Source: JBBSDP01 sp038240605 (GTDB taxonomy: Bacteria; Planctomycetota; Phycisphaerae; Tepidisphaerales; Tepidisphaeraceae). Taken from it: DNA of 64,000 nucleotides. The stretch is from assembly GCA_038240605.1 (NCBI GenBank), contig JBBSDP010000003.1, positions 1-64,000 of the forward strand, given 5' to 3'. The stretch's first letter is position 1; each line of letters starts with the position of its first letter. The translations under genes were made by a program, and so were the position numbers. Shown in pieces: positions 27,401 to 36,251 of this stretch. The notes beneath the pieces are model-generated. The model was not told where the DNA came from and did not search any database. It was given only the letters and a program-made list of their open reading frames with translations.

Positions 27401-27572
27401 TTCCGTTCGCCGGCTTCTCCTGCCCCATCAAGAAATTGCTCCAACCGCCAAGACCGAATCCAACCGCCAACGCCCCGACCAGGCCGATAATAGGTGTGAA
27501 ATTTGGCTTCATGGGAAATGCTGCAGTAGCCGCGAAAAATAACGTGATTTTCGGCAGCGTAGTAACTTTCAT
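24453..27572 (-). CDS. PVC-type heme-binding membrane dehydrogenase with HEAT repeats
   Basis: 1039 residues with the layout found mainly in Planctomycetes and Verrucomicrobia. An N-terminal signal/anchor helix lies at about 27-45. A six-bladed sugar-dehydrogenase-like propeller (about 75-520; VDIAFDEDGRMWVAELWNYP, SGVLPWDGGVFVV, DGPDGCLYVVSMYR) is followed by a HEAT-repeat solenoid (about 540-860). A C-terminal cytochrome c domain has CFQCH (917-921). It is thought to oxidise sugars or alcohols outside the cytoplasmic membrane; the substrate is unknown. The start at 27572 has GGAGG at good spacing and overlaps the upstream stop (ATGA), so the two genes are translationally coupled. Confidence 0.92.
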   Translation of the reverse strand: MKVTTLPKITLFFAATAAFPMKPNFTPIIGLVGALAVGFGLGGWSNFLMGQEKPANGTRRQAPRDEELPHVKALSPRESLATFKLDPGLRIELAAAEPNVADPVDIAFDEDGRMWVAELWNYPGIPKKGEPLGRVRVLESTTGDGVYDKSTIFAENIIWPSGVLPWDGGVFVVSSPDLLYLKDTKGTGHPDVIKRVYTGFHGKTYEIANCMRWGMDNKIYVCGSYAGGSLRPADKPDAPPVSSRDFRFDPRGALAGEPPEAVSGSGEWGNTFNDWGDRFTCDATDPVFHAVIERDVLQRNPYLLVSEVRENANKMWAEIFPISQPEPWKVARQKYWQRWVDTNADMHAGRFPSNELAPHGFATSAAGVTAYRGSALGEAYRNNCFTGEPANNVVVRMVLAEHGASFSADRPVSDVADKREFLASTDDRFRPVNLADGPDGCLYVVSMYREIIEDETAIPGEILKHYDLYRGRDMGRIYRITPEKFSRPRLPHLSTATVSELVRAVQSPDGWTRDTAQRLLYQRHEKSAIEPLRAAVRNAPLAQARIQAMYTLAGLGDRDAATLATAAADAEAHVRQTALHLAGPVLARSESLRKLAIDSARDENPRVRFHAALALGQFSSPASLQALAAIARHDGADRWTRTAVLISVPDRAGELLHTLIADADFLKHPGASELLDSLANVVGIRHDSAEVGATFAAIGSPDIDDNLRQSLVRQLADGLSLGGGLLATEIAQAPPAVRKILDELLVSADKTARDPSRKGRERVDAIRLLAFAPPKQTSELFNALLQPSQPNQVQAEVIHAMSGQEDPAMALVLVKLWSRVGPSLRNDLLDAIYRRPERIAALLDAIENKKVPAGEIEPARRQALLSNKDEAIRERAAKVFQGQIKPDRQKTIEHYTEAVAKLSGDRGQGQAIFKSVCFQCHGKGASGERVGSDLALLEDRSPPTLLVAILDPNREVKPIYVAYDLETRDGQDFLGVIVNETANSVTIRRAGGIDDVVLRTNIKGMRSTGLSLMPDGLEAGINEQQMADLLQFLQDFREH

Positions 27573-30571
27573 TCCGATTCCTCCAGTTTCAGATAGCTTC
27601 GAAGTGAACGCTTGCTCAAGTCGATTCGCTGCTTGATCTGCCCCTTGTCCACATCCGCGTTGAGCAACTCGTAGGCGTAATGCTCCGGGCCGAAATCACA
27701 CTGGTAGAAAATGAACGGATGCGTCCAGCCATTGGCCGGGGCCAGTTCGTGGGCCATGGGATTGGTGTCCCATTTTTGGATAACATTTTTCCGGTGGGCC
27801 AGCAGCCACTGGGTCGTCTTGGCAAAGAGGTCGCCATTCTGATCGGCGTCGTTGACGAAAACGACCGGACCGTTGGCTTTGAGGTTGCGAAAGACGTGGC
27901 CATTGGCGCGGGTGACGCTGATCGTGCGGACGCCGCGCAGCTTCAGGGCCGGCGCGCCGTCGGCAAGGCTGACGTCGATCGTGTTATCCTGGCAAATCTG
28001 CGGGCTGCCGGCATAACCGCCGGCGATCTTCTTCTGCTTTGTGGTGATCGTGTTGTGGGTGAAGGCGCTCAGTTCCGAGATCCCCTGTTCGACCGCAAAG
28101 CTCTGGGCATTCCCGCATTCGGTGAAAGTGCATCCGTCGATCCAGATTTCCCAGGGTCGATAGCCGATCTCGACGTTGCCGCCGAAGAAGTTTACTGCCG
28201 GGCCGTCGATGTCGGCGAAGGATGAATCGACGATGCAGCCGTGAACGAGGTTGTTGAACTGGCAGGAAATGCCCGCCTTTTTCTGGCCGACGAATTCGTT
28301 GTGGAGGCAGAGCCACTTGTCGAGCATGCCGACGTTGAAGTAGATGCCGTAATTGCCAGTGTTGATGAATTTCAGGTCGACGTACTTGTTTTGGTCGTGT
28401 TCGCTGCCGCCCATCAGGCCTTCGGTGTCATTGCCGATCCGCATTCCGGCGAAGGTCTGGTTGCGGAAGGTGATGTTGTAGAAATTTCTGCCCGCGACAT
28501 ACGAGTGAAAGACGGGGCTAACTTCATCGTCGTGGTTCGTGCCGGTCAGGGCCAGGCCTGTTTCGCCCCCTTCGATGCCGAGGTTGGCGACGCCGCACGC
28601 TTCCTGCATCTTGACGACCTGGATTGGCTGATCAGTTTTGAGAATCGTCTTATCGGGGCCGGCGCCGAAAACGCTGCCGATGTTCGCCATCAGGTACAGC
28701 GGTCGATGGAGCAAGAATGTGCCAGACGGAATCTCGAAGCGCTCGATGGTTGCTTCCTTTTTTGATCCGCGTCCGAACTTTTGTCCGATCTTTCGCCAGT
28801 TCTGGCCGATCGCTGTCCGGATTTGCTTCAGTTTCGGCTCGAAATCGGAATCGAGCTTCTTGTGACCGGCATCGTCGTCTTTGCCCAAGGCGGCGGCCTT
28901 GCCATCGCGCTCATCGCGAAGCCGAATGTATTGCGTTTGCAGTTTTTCGGCCTCTTCGATCAGCGTTTGCAACTGATCTCGGCTCATGCCGTAGAGAAGG
29001 TGCGAGAAAGCATCATCGCTGGGTTTTTGTCCGGTCGGGTCGGCACCCCGTGCGAGCAGATCTTTGCCAAAATCGTGCGTTTGCGTGAAGGCGATTGGCC
29101 GGCGGGTGCGCGGGGCGTCGGTCGCCGGTACGACCGGAGGCGCCGGAATCTTCATGGCCGGCTTTTCAGCCTGGATCAGATCCGCATGACCGGCCATGAA
29201 CGTTTGTTCTGCCGTGGCATTGAGAGGAACGTCGTCGAGATGCCGGCCCGATTTGACCTGGGCAATCAGCTTCTCCATCGAATCAGGATTGACAAAATCC
29301 TGGAAGCGCCCGCCTTGCTTGATCCTCCGCTCGCGCAGCTTAGAAATCGCTTCGGCCATGGCCTTGGGGTCATGTGTCCTGAAATAATCTTCGGTCGGCT
29401 TTCCATTGTTGGGAGTGACGGCGAAGCGAAAGGCGTTATCGATTCCCGTCATCTCAAACTGGGCCGCCACCATCCAAAGCTGCAACGCCGGGTCATTGTT
29501 CCAGAGCGTTGTTTCGTTGGCGTTGGACCAGAGGCGAACGGCGTAGAGGATATTTCCGCTACCGCCTTCGATGGTGATGTCGCGTGCGGCGTCGGCGTTG
29601 CCGGGGTCGCCGTTGTTCGATCCGAAGGCATTAATACCGCGCAGGCCAAGCTGCACATTCTTGCAGTTGTGCAGCCAGTACATTCCGGGGCCTTGGCCCG
29701 AGCCACGTTCGGTGGAACCGTGGTATATGGCCAGGCCGGTGCAATCCTCGAAGACGGCGGTTGGCCCGGGATTTCCGTAGCTGGTTTCGATCATTTCGTA
29801 GAGGCGCGTTCCCTGTCCGCCGCCGTGCATATTCATATGGAGCTGCGCATTGGTTGTTGTCCAATCGCGGCCGGCATTTTTCGGATTCCAATGTTGGTTG
29901 TAATCCTGGAACGGCCAGTTGATTCCAAACCAGAGAATCAGCGAATCATCCAGCCGAGCGTCGGCGGTTACGGTATGGGTGCCAAACGAGTTGGTGCCAC
30001 AGATCCAGGCGCAATGCTTCACGTCGGATTTGATCTTGATGCCGCCCTCATTGAACATTGCGAACAAGTCGGAAGCGGGCGAGGTTTCTGCCCCGAAGAT
30101 TCCCACATCCTTGAAATCAGCAGCAGCGAATTGTCGGTCGGGCAGGTTCAGATCCATCTTGTCCAAGGGGCGTGCTTCGCCGGGATTGATCTCCTCGGTC
30201 AGGGAGGAAAACATCAGTTCGATACCGCGCTGTCCGCCGCCGAAGATGATGACGCCGTCGTGTCCACCGGTGACTTGCACATTGTCGGCTACGTGTCGGA
30301 AGTCAAGTATGCCGCACGGGACGGATCGGGGAAGATCGATGGCGCCGCCAACGGGCAATGAATTGGCAAGCTCAACGATTGCTCTCGAAACGTTATCCTG
30401 GCCCATCGCTGTCCAGGACGGGCCAAAACGTTGGGCCAGTTGCTCGTCGGCATTAATAAATATGCGATCCGGCTGAATGGCGGTTGCGAGCCCGGTGTCG
30501 GCGGACGCCTTCGCCGTCAAAAAGATTGAAAGGGTGCAAAGGGCCCCGACGATACTTTTGGATGCGGTCAA
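27569..30571 (-). CDS. Very large secreted beta-helix protein, function unknown
   Basis: 1000 residues with a signal peptide (about 1-24, TAKASA/DTG). Two right-handed beta-helix-like halves (about 90-400 and 620-880) are rich in short Asn/Gly/Ile/Val turns (GLAIYHGS, NVQLGLRGINAFGSNNG, GISCQFNNLVHGC, IWIDGCTFTECGN). They are separated by a Pro-rich and then charged, coiled-coil-like segment (about 480-610). Such folds bind or cleave polysaccharides, but no catalytic motif of a known lyase family is evident. It is first in a two-gene coupled unit with the PVC dehydrogenase, which suggests a shared glycan-processing job. The base composition appears less GC-rich than in the flanking genes. Confidence 0.75.
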   Translation of the reverse strand: MTASKSIVGALCTLSIFLTAKASADTGLATAIQPDRIFINADEQLAQRFGPSWTAMGQDNVSRAIVELANSLPVGGAIDLPRSVPCGILDFRHVADNVQVTGGHDGVIIFGGGQRGIELMFSSLTEEINPGEARPLDKMDLNLPDRQFAAADFKDVGIFGAETSPASDLFAMFNEGGIKIKSDVKHCAWICGTNSFGTHTVTADARLDDSLILWFGINWPFQDYNQHWNPKNAGRDWTTTNAQLHMNMHGGGQGTRLYEMIETSYGNPGPTAVFEDCTGLAIYHGSTERGSGQGPGMYWLHNCKNVQLGLRGINAFGSNNGDPGNADAARDITIEGGSGNILYAVRLWSNANETTLWNNDPALQLWMVAAQFEMTGIDNAFRFAVTPNNGKPTEDYFRTHDPKAMAEAISKLRERRIKQGGRFQDFVNPDSMEKLIAQVKSGRHLDDVPLNATAEQTFMAGHADLIQAEKPAMKIPAPPVVPATDAPRTRRPIAFTQTHDFGKDLLARGADPTGQKPSDDAFSHLLYGMSRDQLQTLIEEAEKLQTQYIRLRDERDGKAAALGKDDDAGHKKLDSDFEPKLKQIRTAIGQNWRKIGQKFGRGSKKEATIERFEIPSGTFLLHRPLYLMANIGSVFGAGPDKTILKTDQPIQVVKMQEACGVANLGIEGGETGLALTGTNHDDEVSPVFHSYVAGRNFYNITFRNQTFAGMRIGNDTEGLMGGSEHDQNKYVDLKFINTGNYGIYFNVGMLDKWLCLHNEFVGQKKAGISCQFNNLVHGCIVDSSFADIDGPAVNFFGGNVEIGYRPWEIWIDGCTFTECGNAQSFAVEQGISELSAFTHNTITTKQKKIAGGYAGSPQICQDNTIDVSLADGAPALKLRGVRTISVTRANGHVFRNLKANGPVVFVNDADQNGDLFAKTTQWLLAHRKNVIQKWDTNPMAHELAPANGWTHPFIFYQCDFGPEHYAYELLNADVDKGQIKQRIDLSKRSLRSYLKLEESE

Positions 30572-30689
30572 CGGTTTTTCTCCCTGATTAATTGGCTGAT
30601 GATTATCAACTTGTATCGGGAAGCGGAAGGAACGTTCGCCTCGGATTCAGGCGCGGAGGCGTTTTGCCGCAACGTATTTACACAATGAG

Positions 30690-31167
30690 AGTTGCGACGT
30701 ACGTCTTCCAACGGAGCTTGGGTTGGACATTGCCCGGCAGGCATCCCTCGGCAATAAGACCGTTATGGTCATCAGTGGCAACAACAGTTCCTGGACGGGC
30801 GGCATCCAGATCGCCAGCAACGCCCATGTCCGCCTCGATAACGCCAATGCCGCCGGCACCGGCCCAATCAACGGTTACACGGGCAATTCCACCCTCTATT
30901 TCGGAACCAACGCCACCACGCTGACCCTCTCGCAGGATGTGATCGGCGTGTCGAAGTTCGTCAACGGGGATGTCACCAATCCAGTAACGTTCAGCGGCAA
31001 TGTTATCAGTGTCGGCGGATTAACCCTACAAGGGTATGCGAGCAGCCCTCGCCGGCTTTGCTGCCGGCGACATCAACATCACCCCCGAACCCGGTTCGCT
31101 GGGCCTGCTGGGCGTGGCAGCACTGGGCCTGCTCCGTCGCCGTCGCAATAATTTCAGAGCGGTCTGA
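30690..31167 (+). pseudogene. Remnant of a PEP-CTERM autotransporter-repeat protein
   Basis: One frame (open across 30690-31050) reads like an autotransporter-associated beta-strand repeat: VISGNNSSWTGGIQIASNAH, then LYFGTNATTLTLSQDVIG. The +1 frame (31036-31167) then reads AGDINITPEPGSLGLLGVAA and ends in LLRRRRNN, an ordinary PEP-CTERM sorting tail. The N-terminus and signal peptide are missing and the two parts are joined out of frame, so it is a decayed gene. PEP-CTERM proteins depend on an exosortase, not present in this window. Confidence 0.8.
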
Positions 31168-31218
31168 CGGCCGTACCGCGTGTTTCCGAGCGGGTAGTTT
31201 TCCAAAAGGCGTTAAACC

Positions 31219-32793
31219 ATGATGCATAGAATCGAAGTTCTCCGATCTCCCAAGAAATGTGCCGTGCTGGGTGCCCTGGCATCGGTTGGGTGCCTTGCCT
31301 GGGTCAACCGGAATTTTGCAGCGGCGGCGACGGATGTTCCGCCCGACAATGCAGGTCCATGGAAAGTCGTTGCCGCGTCTTGGCTGGGCGGACCGGGAGA
31401 TGATGAGATCGTTGCAGCGGCAATCGCTCCCAGCGGAGAGATCGTGCTGGCGGGAAACTCCGCGCGGCTGGACTGGACCGGCGACACGACCACCGTATTA
31501 GGCCAGGATTCCGAACCCCAGAATGTCGCCCCGCCAATCGACCCGAAAAAGGCAGCCGGCTGGCACGATCCCAACACGTTTGGGTTTATCGCCACCATCT
31601 CGCCAGATGGGACCAAGCCCCTTCATCTCACTCGCTTCGGCCGCGGCGCTGCAGAGATACGCGGAATGAAACTCGACGGCAAAGCCAGCATCGTTCTGTT
31701 CGGAAATGTCACCGGAGGAATCAAGCATGCGGGAATCGATGGCGGCGGCACATTTCTCGCCCGACTGACGCCGGATGGCCTGAACGTCGAACATGCCGCT
31801 TTTCAGTCCGGACTGACCGGCTTCGACGTGGACAAAAACGGCGACATGCTCGGGATCTCGTCCGGTCACTTGCTGCGATGGGACCCGGACGGAACGCAGA
31901 AGTGGGATGTGACCTACCCCAGTCACGGCAGCAACCGCCCCGGCGGCGTCGGCGTTTCCGTCAAGACCGGCGTGGCCGTCGTGGTCGGATACGGAATGAC
32001 CAAGACCGGCCGCGAACCCTTCAAAGATCCTTACGCCCATGCCTTCGATCGCGATGGGAAACTTATATGGAGCCTATGGAACCCCGACCCCAAACGCGAA
32101 CAAGACGCCAAATACGGCGGCAACGGCCTCATGGCCGACACTACGGGTCGGGGCGTGGGAACCGATGCCGCAGGCAATTTCTATCTCACCCTGTACGCCG
32201 ACGGCGGCAACAGCGTCTGCACGCGCGATCCGCTCGATCCCGATAAGCCGCTTGATACGACGGTCTTCGATGGGGTGTTTCAAAAGTCTGCCGGTTACGG
32301 GTTTCACGGTGCCAGCAAGACCAGTGTCACATTCCGCGCCGATCCCTTGAGCGGCAAACTCGAAAAGGGAACCTGGATGTGCGCCTGGCCCAGCCCCCAA
32401 CACGCCAATGGATTGGGAATCGAAGCCATCACTGCCGACGATCAGGGCAATATGCTGATAGCCGGGGACAGCGCTACTGGGTGCCCGACGAAGCAACCCT
32501 GGTATGTCGCGCCCGAGGGCGGCTACATTGGCGGTGGGTTTCTCGCCATTCTGACCAAGAACTTCCAGATGCAACAATGCGGCTATTTCCCCGGCTCGAC
32601 AATTAAATGCGTGGCGCAGCGTGGCAACGCCATCGTAATCGCCGGAAGCGCTGTTGCCGGTAACACCGCCCGCGGAAAGGGACAGCCGGACCGACCGTAC
32701 CCCGTGCCCATTTCCCACGCCGCGCAAGCGACATTCGGTGGCGGCGCGCGGGACGGATATTTCGTGATATTGAAAGGACCAAGCCCACACTGA
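31219..32793 (+). CDS. Secreted beta-propeller-like protein of unknown function
   Basis: 524 residues. A signal peptide or anchor lies at about 14-36 (CAVLGALASVGCLAWV). The body holds repeated blades of the kind AAIAPSGEIVLAGNS, FIATISPDGTKP, TFLARLTPDG, GTDAAGNFYLTLYADGG and AITADDQGNMLIAGDS, like SBBP/PQQ-type propellers. No catalytic residues can be named. The start is the first of two adjacent ATGs; AAAAGG lies about 13 bases upstream. It is within the accessory region and separated from the large minus-strand operon by the PEP-CTERM remnant. Confidence 0.72.
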   Translation: MMHRIEVLRSPKKCAVLGALASVGCLAWVNRNFAAAATDVPPDNAGPWKVVAASWLGGPGDDEIVAAAIAPSGEIVLAGNSARLDWTGDTTTVLGQDSEPQNVAPPIDPKKAAGWHDPNTFGFIATISPDGTKPLHLTRFGRGAAEIRGMKLDGKASIVLFGNVTGGIKHAGIDGGGTFLARLTPDGLNVEHAAFQSGLTGFDVDKNGDMLGISSGHLLRWDPDGTQKWDVTYPSHGSNRPGGVGVSVKTGVAVVVGYGMTKTGREPFKDPYAHAFDRDGKLIWSLWNPDPKREQDAKYGGNGLMADTTGRGVGTDAAGNFYLTLYADGGNSVCTRDPLDPDKPLDTTVFDGVFQKSAGYGFHGASKTSVTFRADPLSGKLEKGTWMCAWPSPQHANGLGIEAITADDQGNMLIAGDSATGCPTKQPWYVAPEGGYIGGGFLAILTKNFQMQQCGYFPGSTIKCVAQRGNAIVIAGSAVAGNTARGKGQPDRPYPVPISHAAQATFGGGARDGYFVILKGPSPH

Positions 32794-32841
32794 GTTTCTC
32801 GGCCGCCGACTCGGGTTCGCAACGTAACGCGGTCTTACTGA

Positions 32842-33135
32842 TTTGAATCCGAGATCACGCCGGTGCGCCCGCTTCGACTGAAGATTGAGATCAACACCCG
32901 CGAGCATTTCACGGTGCTGGGATTGAAGAACCAATTGCATTCGGTTGCGAACCCCTGGTTCGCCGGCACAGCGGACGTGAAGACCTTTGAATTGGATGAA
33001 CTGATGGGAACCAAGCTTCATGCGCTCTGCCAGCGCAGAAGGAGCCGTGATCTATTTGATCTCTGGCTTTGCCTCTCGAATGTGGGCCCCGACGGGGCGT
33101 TCAAGCAGCTTGACCAGCCGGTTGAACGCACCTAA
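32842..33135 (+). pseudogene. AbiEii-type nucleotidyltransferase toxin fragment
   Basis: About 97 codons resembling the C-terminal part of AbiEii/AbiGii proteins: RLKIEINTREHF, then FELDELMGTKLHALCQRRRS and RDLFDLWLCL. The N-terminal nucleotidyltransferase motif (GGxxL...D) and the AbiEi antitoxin gene are absent, and the C-terminus ends early. It is a relic of a type IV toxin-antitoxin locus at the right end of the accessory region. Confidence 0.75.
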
Positions 33136-33209
33136 CGCGAGCGTCATTTTGGCGGAGAATCATCTAATTTCGCCCAAAAACGCCGTTGCGAGTTCTACGG
33201 GTGTCCCGC

Positions 33210-33392
33210 TGGCTCCATTTGACTCGGCCGAGTACGGCCTCGCTCATGGCATGCCGGGCGACTCACGGACTGAGTACCGGCTGGATGGGGTGAAGATAAA
33301 GGCCAAGTCGAATTGCCCTGTGCGAACGAAGTGAGTCGAACGGGCAATCACCTCCCCACATCCCGGCTTGCGAGAATTCCTTTTTCGTCTAC
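33210..33392. repeat. Right copy of the ~190-bp repeat found at the tRNA-Ala gene
   Basis: TGGCTCCATTTGACTCGGCC opens the copy, nearly identical to 23295 onward. GGCCAAGTCGAAT, TCGAACGGGCAA and finally CCTTTTTCGTCTAC follow, the last matching the first codons of the GIY-YIG gene before similarity ends. The whole 33136-33415 gap is made of this repeat and contains no gene. Confidence 0.82.
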
Positions 33393-33415
33393 AATTGATA
33401 ATAGGGAAGTTTCGA

Positions 33416-34921
33416 TTGCCATCCCATCGCCTCTATTCGGTCCGATGCTGCCTGCTGCTGTTGCTCGGCCTGAGTTCCACCGTTCGCGCTGCCGATCATT
33501 TTCTCACCATCGGCGGCGGAAATAACGCCGGGAATAACCAGGTCTCGCTGGAAAAGAACGTGCTGTTCCTGGAGCGATACCTGGCAGCGGCGGGACTTGG
33601 CGCAGCGCCCCACGAGGTGCTCTTCAGCGATGGCAGCGCGGGAGAGCGCGACATCGAGTTTGACGACCCCAAGGCGGAGCCGCCGAAGGTCAACCAACTG
33701 CTGGCGCGCGTCTTCAACCACGAGCAGGGGCTCTATTCCCAGTACCGCGTCCACGCGATTCCGCAACTCTGGGGGGCCGCCAACCGCGCCTCGATCGGAA
33801 AATGGTTCGACACGATCGGGACGAAGATTCCCGATGGGGACCGGCTGCTCATCTACTTCACGGGCCACGGCGGGCACGGAAACCCCGCGCGAAATACCAA
33901 CTTCGCCCTCTGGCACGAATCGAGCATGAGCGTGAACGAGTTCGGCGGGCTGCTCGATCGACTGCACCCGAAGGTCACGGTCGTCCTGGTGATGGTGCAA
34001 TGCTTCAGCGGCGGATTCGCGGACGTGATCTACAACAACACCGACCCGGCCAAAGGGCTTTCATCCCGGCCACGGTGCGGCTTCTTCGCCACCACGTTTG
34101 ATCGCACCGCGGCCGGCTGCACTCCGGACATCGACGAGGACGACTATCACGACTACAGCACCAGCTTCTGGGCCGCCCTGCACGGCCAGACCCGCACCGG
34201 CAAGACGGTCCCAAATCCCGACTACGACGGCAACGGCCGCGTCTCTCTGGCCGAAGCCCACGCCTACGCGCTGATCAGCAGCGATACGGTCGACATCTCC
34301 AACAAGACGTCAGATGAGTTCCTCCGCCGCTTTAGCAGCCTCGATCGCAAGGGCCGTGGCGGATTGATCACGGCGGACGTCGATTACGATCAACTGCTGA
34401 AGCTCGCGGAGCCGGCCGACCGTGCGGTCCTCACCGGCCTGGCGGAACACCTCCACATGGAGTCGCCCAACCGCGTACAGTCGGCTCGCGTGATGGCGAC
34501 GGGGATCGAACTGCGCCGAAAGTTCCTGGGAACCAGGAAAGAGCGCCTGGTGAAGGACCATGATGCCCTTCGCCCCGTGCTTCAGACGCTCCTGCGAAAC
34601 CGGTGGCCGGAGCTGGACAACCTGTTCAATCCCCAGGCGACACGGCTGATCCAGTCTGAAGGCGAACAGATGATTCGCCTGGTCGAATCGGCGCCGCAAT
34701 ACGTTCCGTTTCACAAGCAGGAAGAGGATCTGGACAAAGTCGAAAACGAATCGCTCGACCTGGAGCGCAAGTGGGTCAAGTGCCAGCGATTCATCCGCAC
34801 CGCCGAAAATGTCGCATTGGCCGCCAATCTTCCGTCCCTGGCCACGCCCGAGATGCAGCAACGGTATCATCAATTGCTGGGAGCGGAAAACACCCAGTTC
34901 GGTGAAGCGCCAAAGCGATGA
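33416..34921 (+). CDS. Secreted caspase-like (clan CD, C13-type) cysteine peptidase
   Basis: About 501 residues from a TTG at 33416, preceded by AGGGAAG. The longer frame from the TTG at 33368 starts inside the repeat and spoils the signal peptide. A signal peptide (CCLLLLLGLSSTVRAA) is followed by a legumain/caspase-like fold: HFLTIGGGNN, then LLIYFTGHGGHG (catalytic His) and VVLVMVQCFSGGFAD (catalytic Cys). DYDGNGRVSLAEAHAYA is EF-hand-like and follows the domain. The C-terminal 150 residues are helical. No adaptor or substrate gene is fused. It is followed by a propeller protein 28 bases on. The substrate is unknown. Confidence 0.8.
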   Translation: MPSHRLYSVRCCLLLLLGLSSTVRAADHFLTIGGGNNAGNNQVSLEKNVLFLERYLAAAGLGAAPHEVLFSDGSAGERDIEFDDPKAEPPKVNQLLARVFNHEQGLYSQYRVHAIPQLWGAANRASIGKWFDTIGTKIPDGDRLLIYFTGHGGHGNPARNTNFALWHESSMSVNEFGGLLDRLHPKVTVVLVMVQCFSGGFADVIYNNTDPAKGLSSRPRCGFFATTFDRTAAGCTPDIDEDDYHDYSTSFWAALHGQTRTGKTVPNPDYDGNGRVSLAEAHAYALISSDTVDISNKTSDEFLRRFSSLDRKGRGGLITADVDYDQLLKLAEPADRAVLTGLAEHLHMESPNRVQSARVMATGIELRRKFLGTRKERLVKDHDALRPVLQTLLRNRWPELDNLFNPQATRLIQSEGEQMIRLVESAPQYVPFHKQEEDLDKVENESLDLERKWVKCQRFIRTAENVALAANLPSLATPEMQQRYHQLLGAENTQFGEAPKR

Positions 34922-34949
34922 ACATGAGGCGGCGCGGGCGCAGTAACGG

Positions 34950-36251
34950 ATGGAAAGCAGTATGATCAACGAACGCCCACGACGCTCGATTCCTTGCGCC
35001 GCCCTCCTCATCCCGGGCCTTTTTCTGCTGGCTGCGGCGAGCGATGCGCATGCCCAGGAATGGACGCGGTTTCGCGGCCCCAACGGATCCGGGGTGAACG
35101 CCACAGCGACCATTCCGACGACCTGGTCAGAGAAAGACTTCCGTTGGAAGGTCGAACTCCCGGGCGGGGGCCATTCTTCGCCAGTGCTGTGGGGCACCAA
35201 CCTGTTCGTTACCTGCGCGGATCAATCTTCGGGATCGCGTACGCTGTTGTGCATCGACGCCACGAGCGGCGCGACGCGCTGGAAGCGTGAGTTCGCTTCG
35301 CACACCTTCCGCCAGCACGGCGACAACAGCTATGCTTCGGCAACGCCCGCGGTGGATGCCGACCATGTTTATCTCGACTGGAATACACCGGACGCGCTGA
35401 CGCTGCTCGCCGTGAATCTCGACGGCACCGACGCGTGGAAGGCCGACCTGGGACCGTTCATCAGCCAGCACGGCGGCGGCAACTCGCCGGCCATCGTGGG
35501 CGACGTCGTGTTGATCGGCGACGATAACGAGGGGAAGGAAAGCTTCCTTTTCGGCTTCGATCGCAAGAGCGGTAAGCAGCTCTGGAAGACGCCGCGGCGC
35601 AGCGACAAGTTCTCCGCCGCCACCCCCTGCCTCTTTGAGCCGCCGGGCGGCGCCGCCCAGGCGATCTTCACGAGCAAGGCCCATGGGATGACCGCGATCG
35701 ATCCCGCCACGGGAATGGTCGTCTGGGAACTGCCTGACCTGTTTGACGTGCGCACGGTTTCCTCGCCCGTGACGGCTAACGGCCTGGTCTTCGCCACGTG
35801 CGGCGAAGGGGCAGGCGGGCACGTGCTGGTGGCGGTGCGGCCGGGCGATGGGAAGAGCGTCGCGCCGCGGATCGCCTACTCGATCAAGCAGGATACGCCC
35901 TATGTCCCCACGCCAATCGTCGTGAAGGATTCCTTGTTCATCTGCTCCGACAGTGGCATGGTGACCTGCGCCCGCGCTGCCACCGGCGTGGTGCTGTGGC
36001 ACGAGCGAATCGGCGGGAGCTACTACGCCTCGCCCGTCTGCGACGGCGCTTCGATCTTTTACGTCAGCAAGAAGGGCGAAGTCGTCGCCTTCGCAGCCGC
36101 CGCTGACAGATTCAAGCTGCTCGGCCGCACGCGCCTCGACCTGGACGCCAAGTGCCACAGCACCCCCGCCCTGGCCAACGGCGACCTCTACGTCCGCACC
36201 CTCTCCCACCTGGCGTGTATCGCGGGGCACCATGACGCCGCCGCGCGCTGA
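34950..36251 (+). CDS. Secreted PQQ-like beta-propeller protein
   Basis: 433 residues with a signal peptide ending near ASDAHAQ. It opens with EWTRFRGPNGSGV, a motif common at the start of planctomycete PQQ-propeller proteins. Blades such as LLCIDATSGATRWKREF, LLAVNLDGTDAWKADLG, LFGFDRKSGKQLWKTP and MTAIDPATGMVVWELP follow. It resembles BamB-like binding propellers without evidence for bound PQQ. It overlaps the next gene by 20 bases. The start may instead be the ATG at 34962. Confidence 0.85.
   Translation: MESSMINERPRRSIPCAALLIPGLFLLAAASDAHAQEWTRFRGPNGSGVNATATIPTTWSEKDFRWKVELPGGGHSSPVLWGTNLFVTCADQSSGSRTLLCIDATSGATRWKREFASHTFRQHGDNSYASATPAVDADHVYLDWNTPDALTLLAVNLDGTDAWKADLGPFISQHGGGNSPAIVGDVVLIGDDNEGKESFLFGFDRKSGKQLWKTPRRSDKFSAATPCLFEPPGGAAQAIFTSKAHGMTAIDPATGMVVWELPDLFDVRTVSSPVTANGLVFATCGEGAGGHVLVAVRPGDGKSVAPRIAYSIKQDTPYVPTPIVVKDSLFICSDSGMVTCARAATGVVLWHERIGGSYYASPVCDGASIFYVSKKGEVVAFAAAADRFKLLGRTRLDLDAKCHSTPALANGDLYVRTLSHLACIAGHHDAAAR

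Noticed and set aside
32842..33135. Working AbiE abortive-infection system
   Set aside because: Only the C-terminal part of the toxin is left and there is no AbiEi gene.
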